Shown here one piece after another: positions 1 to 8,191 of a stretch of DNA of 64,000 nt. Below the pieces are notes generated by a model. The model was not told the origin of the DNA, did no database searches, and was given only the letters and a program-made list of their open reading frames with translations. The stretch is from Corynebacterium aurimucosum ATCC 700975. Lineage in GTDB: Bacteria; Actinomycetota; Actinomycetes; Mycobacteriales; Mycobacteriaceae. The stretch lies in assembly GCF_007672725.1 (NCBI RefSeq), contig NZ_VDTC01000001.1, positions 124,001-188,000 of the forward strand, written 5' to 3'. How positions within the stretch are numbered: position 1 is the stretch's first letter; every line of letters begins with the position of its first letter. The position numbers and the translations under genes were made by a program.

Positions 1-1155
1 CCACGGCATGGGTTGGCCCACGACGATGCGCTTGCTCCCGCGAATATCGCGCAGCAAATCCTGCAGGTTTTTCATCGTTCGGCTTCCCCTAAAGAGCAGG
101 AGGCTGGAGGACTTATCCAGCGCGTACTCGAAGAGCAAACGCCCGTGGTCTTGGAGTCGGGCGTCCAGGGCCTGGATGAAGCGCTGGTGAGCCCGCTCCC
201 CCTCGGATTTCACCAAGACCGGGCGCACCCTCCCCTGCGCATCACCCACGAGGTGGAAGATGCGCCGCATGGGATCTTCGGGTTCGTCCAACCCCAGCTG
301 AATGGCCAAAGCCATGGAGTTGAGCTCATTCTGTGTGCGCCGCAGCTCTTGTGGGCGCTTGACGCTAAGCTCCGCTAGGCCCGCGGCCTGCTTGAGAAGC
401 GCGCGTTCGTTCACACCGAAGCCATCACGTGACACTGCCAAGAGTCCGAAGGAGCGCACACCATGGTCGGCCAAGCGCTGGGCCAATACATTCCACCCGC
501 CCACGCGGCGCGCGGCGTAGAAGTTCTGGGCGCGAGTATCGGCGATCACCGGCGCCCAATCCACCGGGGGCAGCCCCGGGTAGCTCGACTGCGCAAAGAC
601 GCGCCCGTCTTTATCGACGAGACAGGAATGCGCGCCTAGGAGGCGACTGGTCTTGTCCACGAGGGCATCGAGGCCGGCCACGGCGGCGTCGTTCAGCGCA
701 CCCTGCTGGGCGATGAAACGCTCCAACCCTTCCTCGCGCTGGCGCTGCAACTCGTCGTGCAAACGCGCGAGCACCGAGACGAAAGGGACGCGCCGCGCCA
801 CCGTGAAGAGCGAAACATTGCATTCCCGAGCGGCCTCCAGCATGCCGGGCGGAACCTCGGCAAAGGCCAGTCCAACGCCGAAACCCACCCCCGTCACCCC
901 ACCCTCGGCCACCTTGCGGATGTACTCTTCCAGCTCCTCAGGCTGTCCTTCAAATGCCATGCCGGTGAGCAAAATGACGGCCCCGGATCCCACAAATTCG
1001 CGCGGATCGCGCAGTTCACACGGGTGCATCACGGAAAAGGACCGCTTGCAATCGTGCAGAATCTCTATCCCCAGATCGGGTTGATTGGCCAACCAGGTGA
1101 GGGACACGCTCCCCTCTTCCAGCCCGGCCGCTACCCCCTTATCCACTGTGGACAA
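1..1155 (-). CDS. PucR-family transcriptional regulator (C-terminus cut off by window edge)
   Basis: Reading leftwards from 1155, 385 codons stay open to base 1. The first ~125 residues match the PucR N-terminal ligand-sensing domain: LGIEIL, then the CELRDPREFVGSG segment and an ILLTGM strand. A linker and a GGDEF-like middle region follow. The C-terminal PucR/CdaR helix-turn-helix should lie left of the window. The start is ambiguous: TTG at 1155 has a GGTGAG-like ribosome site about 6 nt upstream, while GTG at 1146 is the other choice. The gene is divergent from gabT with about 100 bp between them, so it probably controls the gabT-monooxygenase-esterase operon. The family usually activates catabolic genes in response to a nitrogen-containing substrate; the ligand here cannot be read from sequence. 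Confidence 0.8.
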   Translation of the reverse strand, partial: MSTVDKGVAAGLEEGSVSLTWLANQPDLGIEILHDCKRSFSVMHPCELRDPREFVGSGAVILLTGMAFEGQPEELEEYIRKVAEGGVTGVGFGVGLAFAEVPPGMLEAARECNVSLFTVARRVPFVSVLARLHDELQRQREEGLERFIAQQGALNDAAVAGLDALVDKTSRLLGAHSCLVDKDGRVFAQSSYPGLPPVDWAPVIADTRAQNFYAARRVGGWNVLAQRLADHGVRSFGLLAVSRDGFGVNERALLKQAAGLAELSVKRPQELRRTQNELNSMALAIQLGLDEPEDPMRRIFHLVGDAQGRVRPVLVKSEGERAHQRFIQALDARLQDHGRLLFEYALDKSSSLLLFRGSRTMKNLQDLLRDIRGSKRIVVGQPMPW

Positions 1156-1213
1156 TTTCTCACCATTCTTTCACCAGATCGTCTGTGGCCCTCCTGAAGT
1201 TTAGCCGCCAGAA

Positions 1214-1225
1214 TGACCTACGTCA
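1214..1225. promoter_or_regulatory. Possible operator, TGAC-N4-GTCA, between pucR-like gene and gabT
   Basis: A short inverted repeat (TGAC, 4 nt, GTCA) lies in the divergent intergenic region, about 30 bp before gabT. It is the only symmetric element I see there and could bind the adjacent PucR-type regulator. Twelve bases with 4-bp arms can easily arise by chance, so this is a weak call. Confidence 0.2.
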
Positions 1226-1257
1226 TAACAAATCCCGAGCATTAAGGAGCAGACAGC

Positions 1258-2583
1258 ATGCAGGATCTCAAGAACCGCCTCCCCCAGGAGCGGAATGTTT
1301 CCACCGCAATCCCTGGCCCCCGCAGCCAGGAGCTGAATGCCGCCCGTGAAGCAGACGTCGCCGCTGGCGTCATCCCGGGCTACCCCTCCTACATCACTGA
1401 CGGCGACGGTGGCGTGCTTGTCGACGTCGACGGCAACACCATCGTCGACTTCGCATCCGGCATCGCCGTGACTTCCGTCGGCGCCTCCAACCAGCGCGTT
1501 GCCAAAGCCGTCGCCGAGGCTGCTAGCCACCTCACCCACACCTGCTTCCTCAACGCTCCTTACGAGGGCTTTGTCCAGGTAGCCAAGAAGCTCAACGAGT
1601 TGACCCCGGGCACCCACGAGAAGAAGTCCTGCCTCTTCTCCACCGGTGCTGAGGCAGTGGAGAACGCCATCAAGATCGCTCGCCGCTACACAGGCAAGAA
1701 CCGCGTCGTGGTCTTCGACGGTGCCTTCCACGGCCGCACCAACCTGACCATGACCATGACCGCCAAGAACAAGCCGTACAAGTCCGGCTTTGGCACCCTG
1801 GCCGCTGACATCTACCGCGCGCCGATGTCCTACCCGCTGCGCGACGGCCTCGACGGCAAGCAAGCAGCAGCGCGCACCCTGCGCTACATCGAGCAGTACG
1901 TCGGCACCGAAGAACTGGCCGCCGTCATCATCGAGCCGGTTCAGGGCGAGGGCGGCTTCGTCGAGCCGGCCAAGGGCTTCCTCCCGGCACTGCAGGAATG
2001 GTGCACCGACAACGGCGTTGTCTTCATCGCCGATGAGATCCAGGCCGGCATCTGCCGCACCGGCTCCTGGTTCGCCTGTGAAGACGAGGGCATCATCCCG
2101 GACCTCATCACCACCGCCAAGGGCGTGGGCGGCGGCATGCCGCTCTCCGCTGTGACCGGCCGCGCCGAAATCATGGATGCCCCGGACCCGGGCTCCCTCG
2201 GCGGCACCTACGCCGGTAACCCAGTGGCCTGCGCTGCTTCCCTGGCAGCCTTCGAGGAGATGGAGGAGCTGGACCTCAACTCCCGCGCCCGCGAAATCGA
2301 GGCGATCATCCGCGAAGAGCTGGAGCCGCTACTTGAACTCACCACCGTTGCTGAGGTCCGCGGCCGCGGAGCCATGATCGCCATCGAGCTGGTCGATGAC
2401 AACAACCAGCCAAACGCCGACCTCACCGCCAAGGTAGCCAAGACCTGCCGCGAGCAGGGCGTGCTCATCCTCACCTGTGGCCTCGACGGCAACGTCATCC
2501 GCCTCCTTCCGCCCCTGGTCATCAACGAGTCCACCCTGCGTGACGGCCTCCAGGTTCTGGCTGAAGCCATTCGCGCGAACTAA
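1258..2583 (+). CDS. gabT: 4-aminobutyrate aminotransferase (class III, PLP)
   Basis: The 441-residue protein is a full-length class III aminotransferase. It would move the amino group of GABA, or a similar omega-amino acid, to 2-oxoglutarate and give succinate semialdehyde. Visible features are the STGAEAVENAIKIAR phosphate-cup segment (128-142), the FHGR turn (157-160), the IADE motif whose Asp259 contacts the pyridine nitrogen, and TTAKGVGGG with the Schiff-base Lys288. AAGGAG lies 9 nt before ATG. It is first in an operon with a flavin monooxygenase and an esterase, which suggests its amino substrate or product belongs to a wider degradation route. A Sad-type aldehyde dehydrogenase at 21868 could take the semialdehyde onward. 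Other omega-amino acids remain possible substrates. Confidence 0.88.
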   Translation: MQDLKNRLPQERNVSTAIPGPRSQELNAAREADVAAGVIPGYPSYITDGDGGVLVDVDGNTIVDFASGIAVTSVGASNQRVAKAVAEAASHLTHTCFLNAPYEGFVQVAKKLNELTPGTHEKKSCLFSTGAEAVENAIKIARRYTGKNRVVVFDGAFHGRTNLTMTMTAKNKPYKSGFGTLAADIYRAPMSYPLRDGLDGKQAAARTLRYIEQYVGTEELAAVIIEPVQGEGGFVEPAKGFLPALQEWCTDNGVVFIADEIQAGICRTGSWFACEDEGIIPDLITTAKGVGGGMPLSAVTGRAEIMDAPDPGSLGGTYAGNPVACAASLAAFEEMEELDLNSRAREIEAIIREELEPLLELTTVAEVRGRGAMIAIELVDDNNQPNADLTAKVAKTCREQGVLILTCGLDGNVIRLLPPLVINESTLRDGLQVLAEAIRAN

Positions 2584-2618
2584 TCCGAAACACCAACACC
2601 TCAAGGAGACACACCACC

Positions 2619-4067
2619 ATGAAGATCTACGACTGCATCATCCTCGGCACCGGCTACGGCGGACTGGGCATGGGCGCCCAACTTGTTCGCGACGAGCAGC
2701 AGGACTTCCTCATTCTCGAAGCAGCCGACGAGGTCGGCGGCGTCTGGCGCGACAACACCTACCCGGGTGCTGCCTGCGATACCCAGGCTCTGATCTACTG
2801 CTACTCCTACTTCCTCAACCTCGGCGTCTCCCGCATGTTCGCCGGTCAGGACGAGATGCAGGGCTACCTCAAGGCCCTCGCAGAAGAGTTCAAGCTCTAC
2901 GATCACATCAGGTTCAACCACCGCATCACCCGCGCCGAGTGGAAGGAAGACCTCAAGGCGTGGGAGATCGAGGCCAACGGTGAGACCTACTACGGCCGCG
3001 TCTTCGTCGGCGCCTGGGGCCAGCTCTCCAAGCCGAAGATCCCGAACTTCCCGAACCGCGAGGCATTCCAGGGCGTGCAGTTCCACTCCGCCGAGTGGAA
3101 CCACGACGTCGACCTGAACGGCAAGAAGGTTGCCGTCATCGGTAACGCGGCCTCCGCTGTCCAGCTGGTTCCGGAGGTTGCCAAGGAAGCGGAGAAGCTC
3201 TCCGTGTTCCAGCGCTCCGCAAACTACATCCTGCCGCGCAACCAGGTCATCTTCACCGAGGAGGAGACCAAGGAATTCCAGGAGAACCCGGATTCCTACC
3301 GCGCCATCCGCCAGGAAATCCACGAGGTCCGCGAGGAGGGCTTCGACCGCACCCGCAAGGGCACCGACTCCGCCGCCGAGGGTGTCGAGCAGGCCATGGA
3401 GCACCTGCGCTCCCAGGTCAACGACCCGGAGCTGGTGGAAAAGCTCACCCCGACCTTCGCTTTCGGCTGCAAGCGCATCTTGCGCTCCGATGACTTCTAC
3501 CCCACCTTCAACCGTGACAACGTGGAGCTTGTCACCGCTGGCATCGAGAAATTCACCGAGACCGGCATCCGCACCGAGGACGGCGTCGAGCACGACTTCG
3601 ACGTTGTCATCTACGCCACCGGTTTCCACTCCCAGGAATTCCAGGGCGACCTGCCGATTGCTGGCCGCGACGGCGTCGACCTGCGCGAGCGCTGGGGCAA
3701 CTCCCCGGAGGCTTACCTGGGCATGACCGTGGATGGCTTCCCGAACTTCTTCATGCTCTACGGCCCGAACACCAACCTCAACCACCACTCCGTGGTGGCC
3801 ATGCTCGAGGCGCAGGACCGCTACATCTCCCAGGCTGTTGCTTACCTGCGCGAGAACCCGGAGGCAGCCCTCGACGTGAAGAAGAACGTCATCGACGAGT
3901 TCAACACCCGCATCCAGAAGGAACTCGAGGCATCTGCGTTCTCCGCCGATTGCTCCTCTTGGTACAAGAACGAGGAAGGCCGCGTCATCAACAACTGGTC
4001 CGGCAACGTTGCTGAGTACTACGAGCTCACCGACAAGCTGGAGATCAACGACTACGAGCTGGTCTAG
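2619..4067 (+). CDS. Flavin-containing / Baeyer-Villiger-type monooxygenase
   Basis: The 482-residue protein is a class B flavoprotein monooxygenase (FAD plus NADPH). It has an N-terminal dinucleotide fold GTGYGG (10-15), the GGVWRDNTYPGAACD segment typical of Baeyer-Villiger enzymes, and the fingerprint FQGVQFHSAEWN (150-161), which fits FxGxxxHxxxW except that the last position is Asn instead of Pro or Asp. The second nucleotide site is GNAASA (175-180), and an ATGF segment lies near 337. It starts 35 bp after gabT behind AAGGAG and is followed within 16 bp by an esterase. Monooxygenase plus esterase is the classical pairing for ketone cleavage: ketone to ester, ester to acid and alcohol. 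The actual substrate is unknown, and N-hydroxylation is an alternative. Confidence 0.8.
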   Translation: MKIYDCIILGTGYGGLGMGAQLVRDEQQDFLILEAADEVGGVWRDNTYPGAACDTQALIYCYSYFLNLGVSRMFAGQDEMQGYLKALAEEFKLYDHIRFNHRITRAEWKEDLKAWEIEANGETYYGRVFVGAWGQLSKPKIPNFPNREAFQGVQFHSAEWNHDVDLNGKKVAVIGNAASAVQLVPEVAKEAEKLSVFQRSANYILPRNQVIFTEEETKEFQENPDSYRAIRQEIHEVREEGFDRTRKGTDSAAEGVEQAMEHLRSQVNDPELVEKLTPTFAFGCKRILRSDDFYPTFNRDNVELVTAGIEKFTETGIRTEDGVEHDFDVVIYATGFHSQEFQGDLPIAGRDGVDLRERWGNSPEAYLGMTVDGFPNFFMLYGPNTNLNHHSVVAMLEAQDRYISQAVAYLRENPEAALDVKKNVIDEFNTRIQKELEASAFSADCSSWYKNEEGRVINNWSGNVAEYYELTDKLEINDYELV

Positions 4068-4082
4068 AAGGTAGTGATCACG

Positions 4083-5063
4083 ATGCACACTCTGCACGAC
4101 GAATACTCCGGGCGCCCCGTCGCTGAGGATGCGTGGAAGGCGCTGAAGCCTTTCCGCGATGGTGGAGCGAAGTCCTTCCACAACTTCCCCATCCCGCAGG
4201 TGCGTGAGAACTACGTAGCCTCGGCCCACGCCAACCCGCTCCACGAGGAGAAGGAACCTGCGACCACAGATTTCCAGGTCGACCAGTTCCAGGTTCGCCT
4301 TTATGACCCCCGCCCGGAGGCAGAACGCGGCCAGGAGACCCCCGCGGTGCTCTACATGCACGGCGGCGGCTGGCTCATGGGCAACCTGGAGACCCACCAC
4401 TCCTCGGTACGCCGTATCGCGGTGCTGACCGGCCTCCCGGTCGTCGCGGTGGATTATCGCCTCGCCCCGGAGCACACCTACCCGGCGGCAATCGACGATT
4501 GCCGCGCCGCCTACCGCTGGCTGTCCAACCCCGAGGCAGAACACGGACTGACCGTGACCTCCATCGCGGTCGCCGGTGATTCAGCCGGCGGCCAGCTGGC
4601 TGCCACGTTGGCGAATGAGTTTGTGGGTGAAGATGACGTCGCCAAGCTCAGCGCCCAGATCCTGCTCTACCCGATCACGGATTGCTCCCGCGAGCGCACC
4701 GAGAACGGTGCCTCCTACAAACGCCTGGAGGAAGGCTTCCCTCTCGCCTCCGACACCATGCGGTGGTTCATCGATACCTTCGTCACGGAGGAATCCCAGC
4801 GCACCGCCACGGATCTCTCCCCACTGTTGCTGGAAGAGCTGCCGGAAGGCCTGCCCCCGTCGCTCGTCATCACGGTGGATAACGATCCGCTGGCGGATGA
4901 GGGCATCGAGTATGCCGGGAAGCTAGCAAAAGCGGGCGTCGACGTCACGCACAAGCACCTCCTGGGCTACCACCACGGGCTCTTTACCTCCGCCGCGATC
5001 ATTGACCACGGCGAGGAGGAGCTTGCTGGAATCGCCGAGTTCATCAAGGCGGTGACGAGCTAA
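4083..5063 (+). CDS. Alpha/beta hydrolase, HSL-type esterase
   Basis: About 326 residues with the hormone-sensitive-lipase family marks: the oxyanion-hole motif HGGGW (near 92), DYRLAPEHTYPAA, the nucleophile elbow GDSAGG (near 165), a downstream Asp in the NDPLADEG segment and a C-terminal His in YHHGLF. No signal peptide is visible, so it acts in the cytoplasm on small soluble esters. Two starts compete. GTG at 4074 lies only 2 nt after AGAAGG, too close for good initiation; ATG at 4083 has an 11-nt spacing and is preferred. It is third in the gabT operon and is the likely partner that hydrolyses the ester made by the monooxygenase. Confidence 0.82.
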   Translation: MHTLHDEYSGRPVAEDAWKALKPFRDGGAKSFHNFPIPQVRENYVASAHANPLHEEKEPATTDFQVDQFQVRLYDPRPEAERGQETPAVLYMHGGGWLMGNLETHHSSVRRIAVLTGLPVVAVDYRLAPEHTYPAAIDDCRAAYRWLSNPEAEHGLTVTSIAVAGDSAGGQLAATLANEFVGEDDVAKLSAQILLYPITDCSRERTENGASYKRLEEGFPLASDTMRWFIDTFVTEESQRTATDLSPLLLEELPEGLPPSLVITVDNDPLADEGIEYAGKLAKAGVDVTHKHLLGYHHGLFTSAAIIDHGEEELAGIAEFIKAVTS

Positions 5064-5083
5064 CAGCTTTCGCTCCATCACAC

Positions 5084-5119
5084 ACGGGGCAGGCACCTTT
5101 CCTAGGCGGCCTGCCCCGT
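5084..5119 (+). terminator. Hairpin after the gabT-monooxygenase-esterase operon
   Basis: Perfect 11-bp inverted repeat (ACGGGGCAGGC at 5084-5094 and its complement at 5109-5119) with a 14-nt loop, just after the esterase stop and before the permease. There is no run of T after it, so it may terminate incompletely or act as a processing site. Confidence 0.55.
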
Positions 5120-5162
5120 CTGCATAAGTAGAAGCATTTATCCATCCACAGTTAGGTTCACC

Positions 5163-6473
5163 ATGCTTAAACGCTCATTCGGCATCGCGATGGCCTTCAT
5201 CGGCGTGCTCGCGGGAGCCTCCTTCGCGTCCGGCCGTGAGGCCCTCCAATACTTCGTTGCCTTCGGCAACATGGGCATCGTCGGTGCCATCGTCACCGCA
5301 CTGGCCATGACCATTTCCGGAATCACCATTCTCCAATTGGGTTCTTATCACCGCGCAAAAGAACACACTTCTGTGTTCAACGCGGTGTCCACGCCAATTG
5401 TGTCGAAGATCCTTGACTTCGCCACGCTGACCTGTCTTTTCTGCATCGGCTTCGCCATGTTCGCCGGCGCCGGCACCAACCTCAACCAGCAGTGGGGCTG
5501 GCCGGTGTGGATCGGTGCGATCCTCATGCTCATTCTCACGCTGCTGACTGGGTTGCTCGATGTGGACAAGGTGACCATCGCCATTGGCGCCATCACCCCG
5601 TTCATCATCATCCTGTTGACCATCGGCACCGTGTATACCGTGTTGACGTCCAGCCCCGATTGGTCACACCTCAACGAGCAGGCGCAGACCATTCCCACCA
5701 CGCTGCCCAACTGGTGGGTCTCCGCCATCAATAACTTGGGCCTCAACGTCATCGTGGTGGTCTCAATGATGATCGTCATCGGCGGCAACTTCCTCGATGC
5801 CAAGGAAGTGGGCTATGGCGGCATCCTCGGCGGCCTGTGCTTCCTGTTCCTGCTTGCGGTCCTGGTGGGCGGCCTTTACGTTTCGGTGGGCCCGATTACC
5901 GACGCCGAAATGCCAACCTTGGCCATGATTGAGCAGATTCATCCAGCGCTCGGAGTCGCCATGTCCATTGCTATCTACGGCATGATTTATAACACCGCCA
6001 TCGGCATGTTCTATGCCTTTGCCAAGCGCCTGACCCGTGGCAAGCCACAACACTTCTACAAGGTTTATGTCATCTCGGTGCTCATCGGATTCGTGCTCTC
6101 CTTCGTCGGCTTCTCTAACCTCATCGGCTGGGTATATCCGATTCTGGGCTACATGGGTATCGCCATCATGTTCATCATCGGCTTTGCTTGGATGAAGAAC
6201 CGCAAGGACCTGCAGTCTGAGGCCGATCTGCGCCGCCGTGCGCGCGAACTACTCAAGAAGCGTTTTGAGAATGACAACCACCTCTCTGAGGAGGAAATGC
6301 GCGAGCTTTCCGCTATCGCCCGCAATTCCTCCATTCCCGAATCTGACTTCATCAGAGAAATCATGACTGAGGTCGATTCCGAGGACGTGCCCGAAGAGCT
6401 GCAGATTGGTGATGGCAAGCTCCACGCGCTCATCACTGGCAAGCCCATTCCGCGCACTAAGAAGAAGGTGTAG
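5163..6473 (+). CDS. YkvI-like (COG3949) integral membrane transporter
   Basis: The 436-residue protein has about ten hydrophobic helices in residues 1-340 and opens with FGIAMAFIGVLAGASFASGREALQYF, the glycine-rich broken first helix typical of the YkvI branch of the APC-fold superfamily. The last ~90 residues are a long charged cytoplasmic tail rich in Glu, Arg and Lys, ending in RTKKKV, which is longer than I expect for the family. No substrate is established for YkvI proteins. It follows the gabT operon on the same strand behind a hairpin and is convergent with the next PucR-type regulator, so import of an amino or amide substrate for that operon is a reasonable guess only. Confidence 0.7.
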   Translation: MLKRSFGIAMAFIGVLAGASFASGREALQYFVAFGNMGIVGAIVTALAMTISGITILQLGSYHRAKEHTSVFNAVSTPIVSKILDFATLTCLFCIGFAMFAGAGTNLNQQWGWPVWIGAILMLILTLLTGLLDVDKVTIAIGAITPFIIILLTIGTVYTVLTSSPDWSHLNEQAQTIPTTLPNWWVSAINNLGLNVIVVVSMMIVIGGNFLDAKEVGYGGILGGLCFLFLLAVLVGGLYVSVGPITDAEMPTLAMIEQIHPALGVAMSIAIYGMIYNTAIGMFYAFAKRLTRGKPQHFYKVYVISVLIGFVLSFVGFSNLIGWVYPILGYMGIAIMFIIGFAWMKNRKDLQSEADLRRRARELLKKRFENDNHLSEEEMRELSAIARNSSIPESDFIREIMTEVDSEDVPEELQIGDGKLHALITGKPIPRTKKKV

Positions 6474-6513
6474 TTCTCACTATTCCCCCATCACCACCTA
6501 CCCTCATTCTCTC

Positions 6514-6554
6514 CGCCCCCGCGTCTCAAGCGCCTAGCGCTGCATGCGGGGGCG
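6514..6554. terminator. Possible shared hairpin between convergent genes
   Basis: CGCCCCCGC (6514-6522) can pair perfectly with 6546-6554. The right arm lies in the last codons of the minus-strand regulator, and the loop is 23 nt with no T run. It sits between two convergent genes and could stop both transcripts. Confidence 0.3.
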
Positions 6555-8000
6555 AAGTGCTTTCCACAGCACCCACAAAACTAAGTCGGCATCCGAGAAA
6601 CGAATGCGCTCCTCCAGTGCCTCCAGCCGGTGCCGCACCGTATTGGCATGTACACCCACGACCTTTGCCGCGCGGGCAACGGAAAACCCTTCAGCCTCAT
6701 AGGCCTGAAAGATCTCTTCACCATCCTTGATCGAGCCGATCGCTCGGTCGAGCTCCCCCACGGCATCTTCTAAACCGCGCTGACCCAGGTACGCCGCCGC
6801 CTTCTCGATGGCGCTGCACTGAGAAAACTCCATGCTCTGCACGTGCAGTGAGTGTTTCCGTTCCACCACCACGGCAGCGACGAGAGCCTGCAGCCATGCC
6901 TGTGGGCCTTCCTGGACGGTATCGAAGCCGTCGGAGAGCCCCACCGAGCCGAAGAGCACGTCTGCAATTTTTGCCTCGGCTCCCGACTGGGTCGTCAACA
7001 CACAGGTGCGGCCAGCCACATAACCCAGCACCAATGGCACGCCCGCGTCTTGAGCCACGGCAAAGGCCTTGTCGCGCACATCGCTGCGGTAGGAATCCTT
7101 GACGGAGTCCGAGACTATGAGCCGCATTTTCGCATGCTCCGAAAACCCTCTCCGCCTTAAAGTGGTAGTCACCTCCTCCTTATTCGAGCTGTCGTCGCAC
7201 AACGCCATCAACAAGGCGCTTGATTCCGCGACGTGGTTGCGTTGGATGTTTCGCTGCGCCAGCAAAGAGGCGGTGAGCAGCTCCTCCAGTGCCGCAAAAG
7301 CCGGGTCATCGAAATCCGCATCCCGGCTAGTTTGCCGTCCCCGGATCAACCAATAGCCGTGATCAAAGGACGGGCTTTCGCCGGCAAGGTTGAGCCACCG
7401 GGCAAAAACTTTCCAGCGCCCCACGTGCAAAGTAGTCGTGCTGTGGTTGGTAACCACCGACAGGGAGCGGGCAATGCTGCGTGCGGGCAGCTCACCAGCC
7501 GCGGCGATAACCCGTCCATCGACGGCCAAGAGAAGTACGGAATCCCCGCTAAACCTGGCAAAGCGGGAGAGGATTTCGGATTCGGGGGCGGGGTTGACCA
7601 GCCCGGGGCTTAGTTGACCAATGGTGCTGAGCTTGCGCCACGAGGTGAGGTTGGGCTGCCTACGCAACAGCTCATCTACCGCGCGCCGAATGTCTTGACG
7701 CGTGAGCCCTTCAGTTCCGTAGAGGAGGGACACGGTGCCATCCACGGAGTCCAGGATTTCCTGCTCAGGAAATTCAGATTCGAGGAATACCACGCCGGCG
7801 GCATTGGCTAGGCGGCGCTGAATGGCGCGGGGTGTTCCCTCCGCCCGGGGCAAGACCAACCACCCTGTCACGTCACCATCGCCCTCAGCACACAGGCCTA
7901 CAAAGACTTCACTGTCCTGTGCCTTGTTGATGCGGCGCAACCGCGGTTCCATCACGACGAGATCTGCGATGTGCAACTCCGGGTTTTCTTGTGACGCCAC
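6534..8000 (-). CDS. PucR/CdaR-type transcriptional regulator
   Basis: A 488-residue regulator that begins at GTG (8000) behind GGAGGG. The N-terminal ~130 residues form a PucR-like sensing domain. The C-terminus (about 425-488) holds the PucR helix-turn-helix (SVARAAKVVGVHANTVRHRL), and the middle is degenerate GGDEF-like. It is divergent from hyuA with about 190 bp between them, so it most likely controls the hyuAB operon; an AT-rich TAAGAT -10-like element precedes it. It is convergent with the YkvI-like permease. It belongs to the same family as the genes at 1, 12336 and 30929, but the sequences are clearly different, so this is not a recent tandem duplication. Confidence 0.85.
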   Translation of the reverse strand: MASQENPELHIADLVVMEPRLRRINKAQDSEVFVGLCAEGDGDVTGWLVLPRAEGTPRAIQRRLANAAGVVFLESEFPEQEILDSVDGTVSLLYGTEGLTRQDIRRAVDELLRRQPNLTSWRKLSTIGQLSPGLVNPAPESEILSRFARFSGDSVLLLAVDGRVIAAAGELPARSIARSLSVVTNHSTTTLHVGRWKVFARWLNLAGESPSFDHGYWLIRGRQTSRDADFDDPAFAALEELLTASLLAQRNIQRNHVAESSALLMALCDDSSNKEEVTTTLRRRGFSEHAKMRLIVSDSVKDSYRSDVRDKAFAVAQDAGVPLVLGYVAGRTCVLTTQSGAEAKIADVLFGSVGLSDGFDTVQEGPQAWLQALVAAVVVERKHSLHVQSMEFSQCSAIEKAAAYLGQRGLEDAVGELDRAIGSIKDGEEIFQAYEAEGFSVARAAKVVGVHANTVRHRLEALEERIRFSDADLVLWVLWKALRPRMQR

Positions 8001-8191
8001 TTAACCCTCCGAAAAATAGTGTCCTATCTTACTTTTAATCAGGTAATTCTAGTGGCCTACAGCCTGGCTTTTTGGAGTTTCCTCTATTCATTTTCCTCTC
8101 GATTCACTGTTTCTCCATTGCTCGTGTCCCCGGAGCATATGAAGATTCCTTCCAACCGAATTCACGAGCCTTTGAAAGAGAGGTCCACACC

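Noticed and set aside
2601..4544. Long open frame (about 640 codons) antisense to the monooxygenase and esterase
   Set aside because: It mirrors genes with strong third-position GC bias, has no ribosome site or recognisable domain, and the plus-strand proteins are clear family members.
8072..8191. Upstream extension of hyuA to 8072
   Set aside because: The extra 40 residues do not resemble the family and lack a ribosome site, whereas ATG 8192 has a good one and begins the conserved N-terminus.
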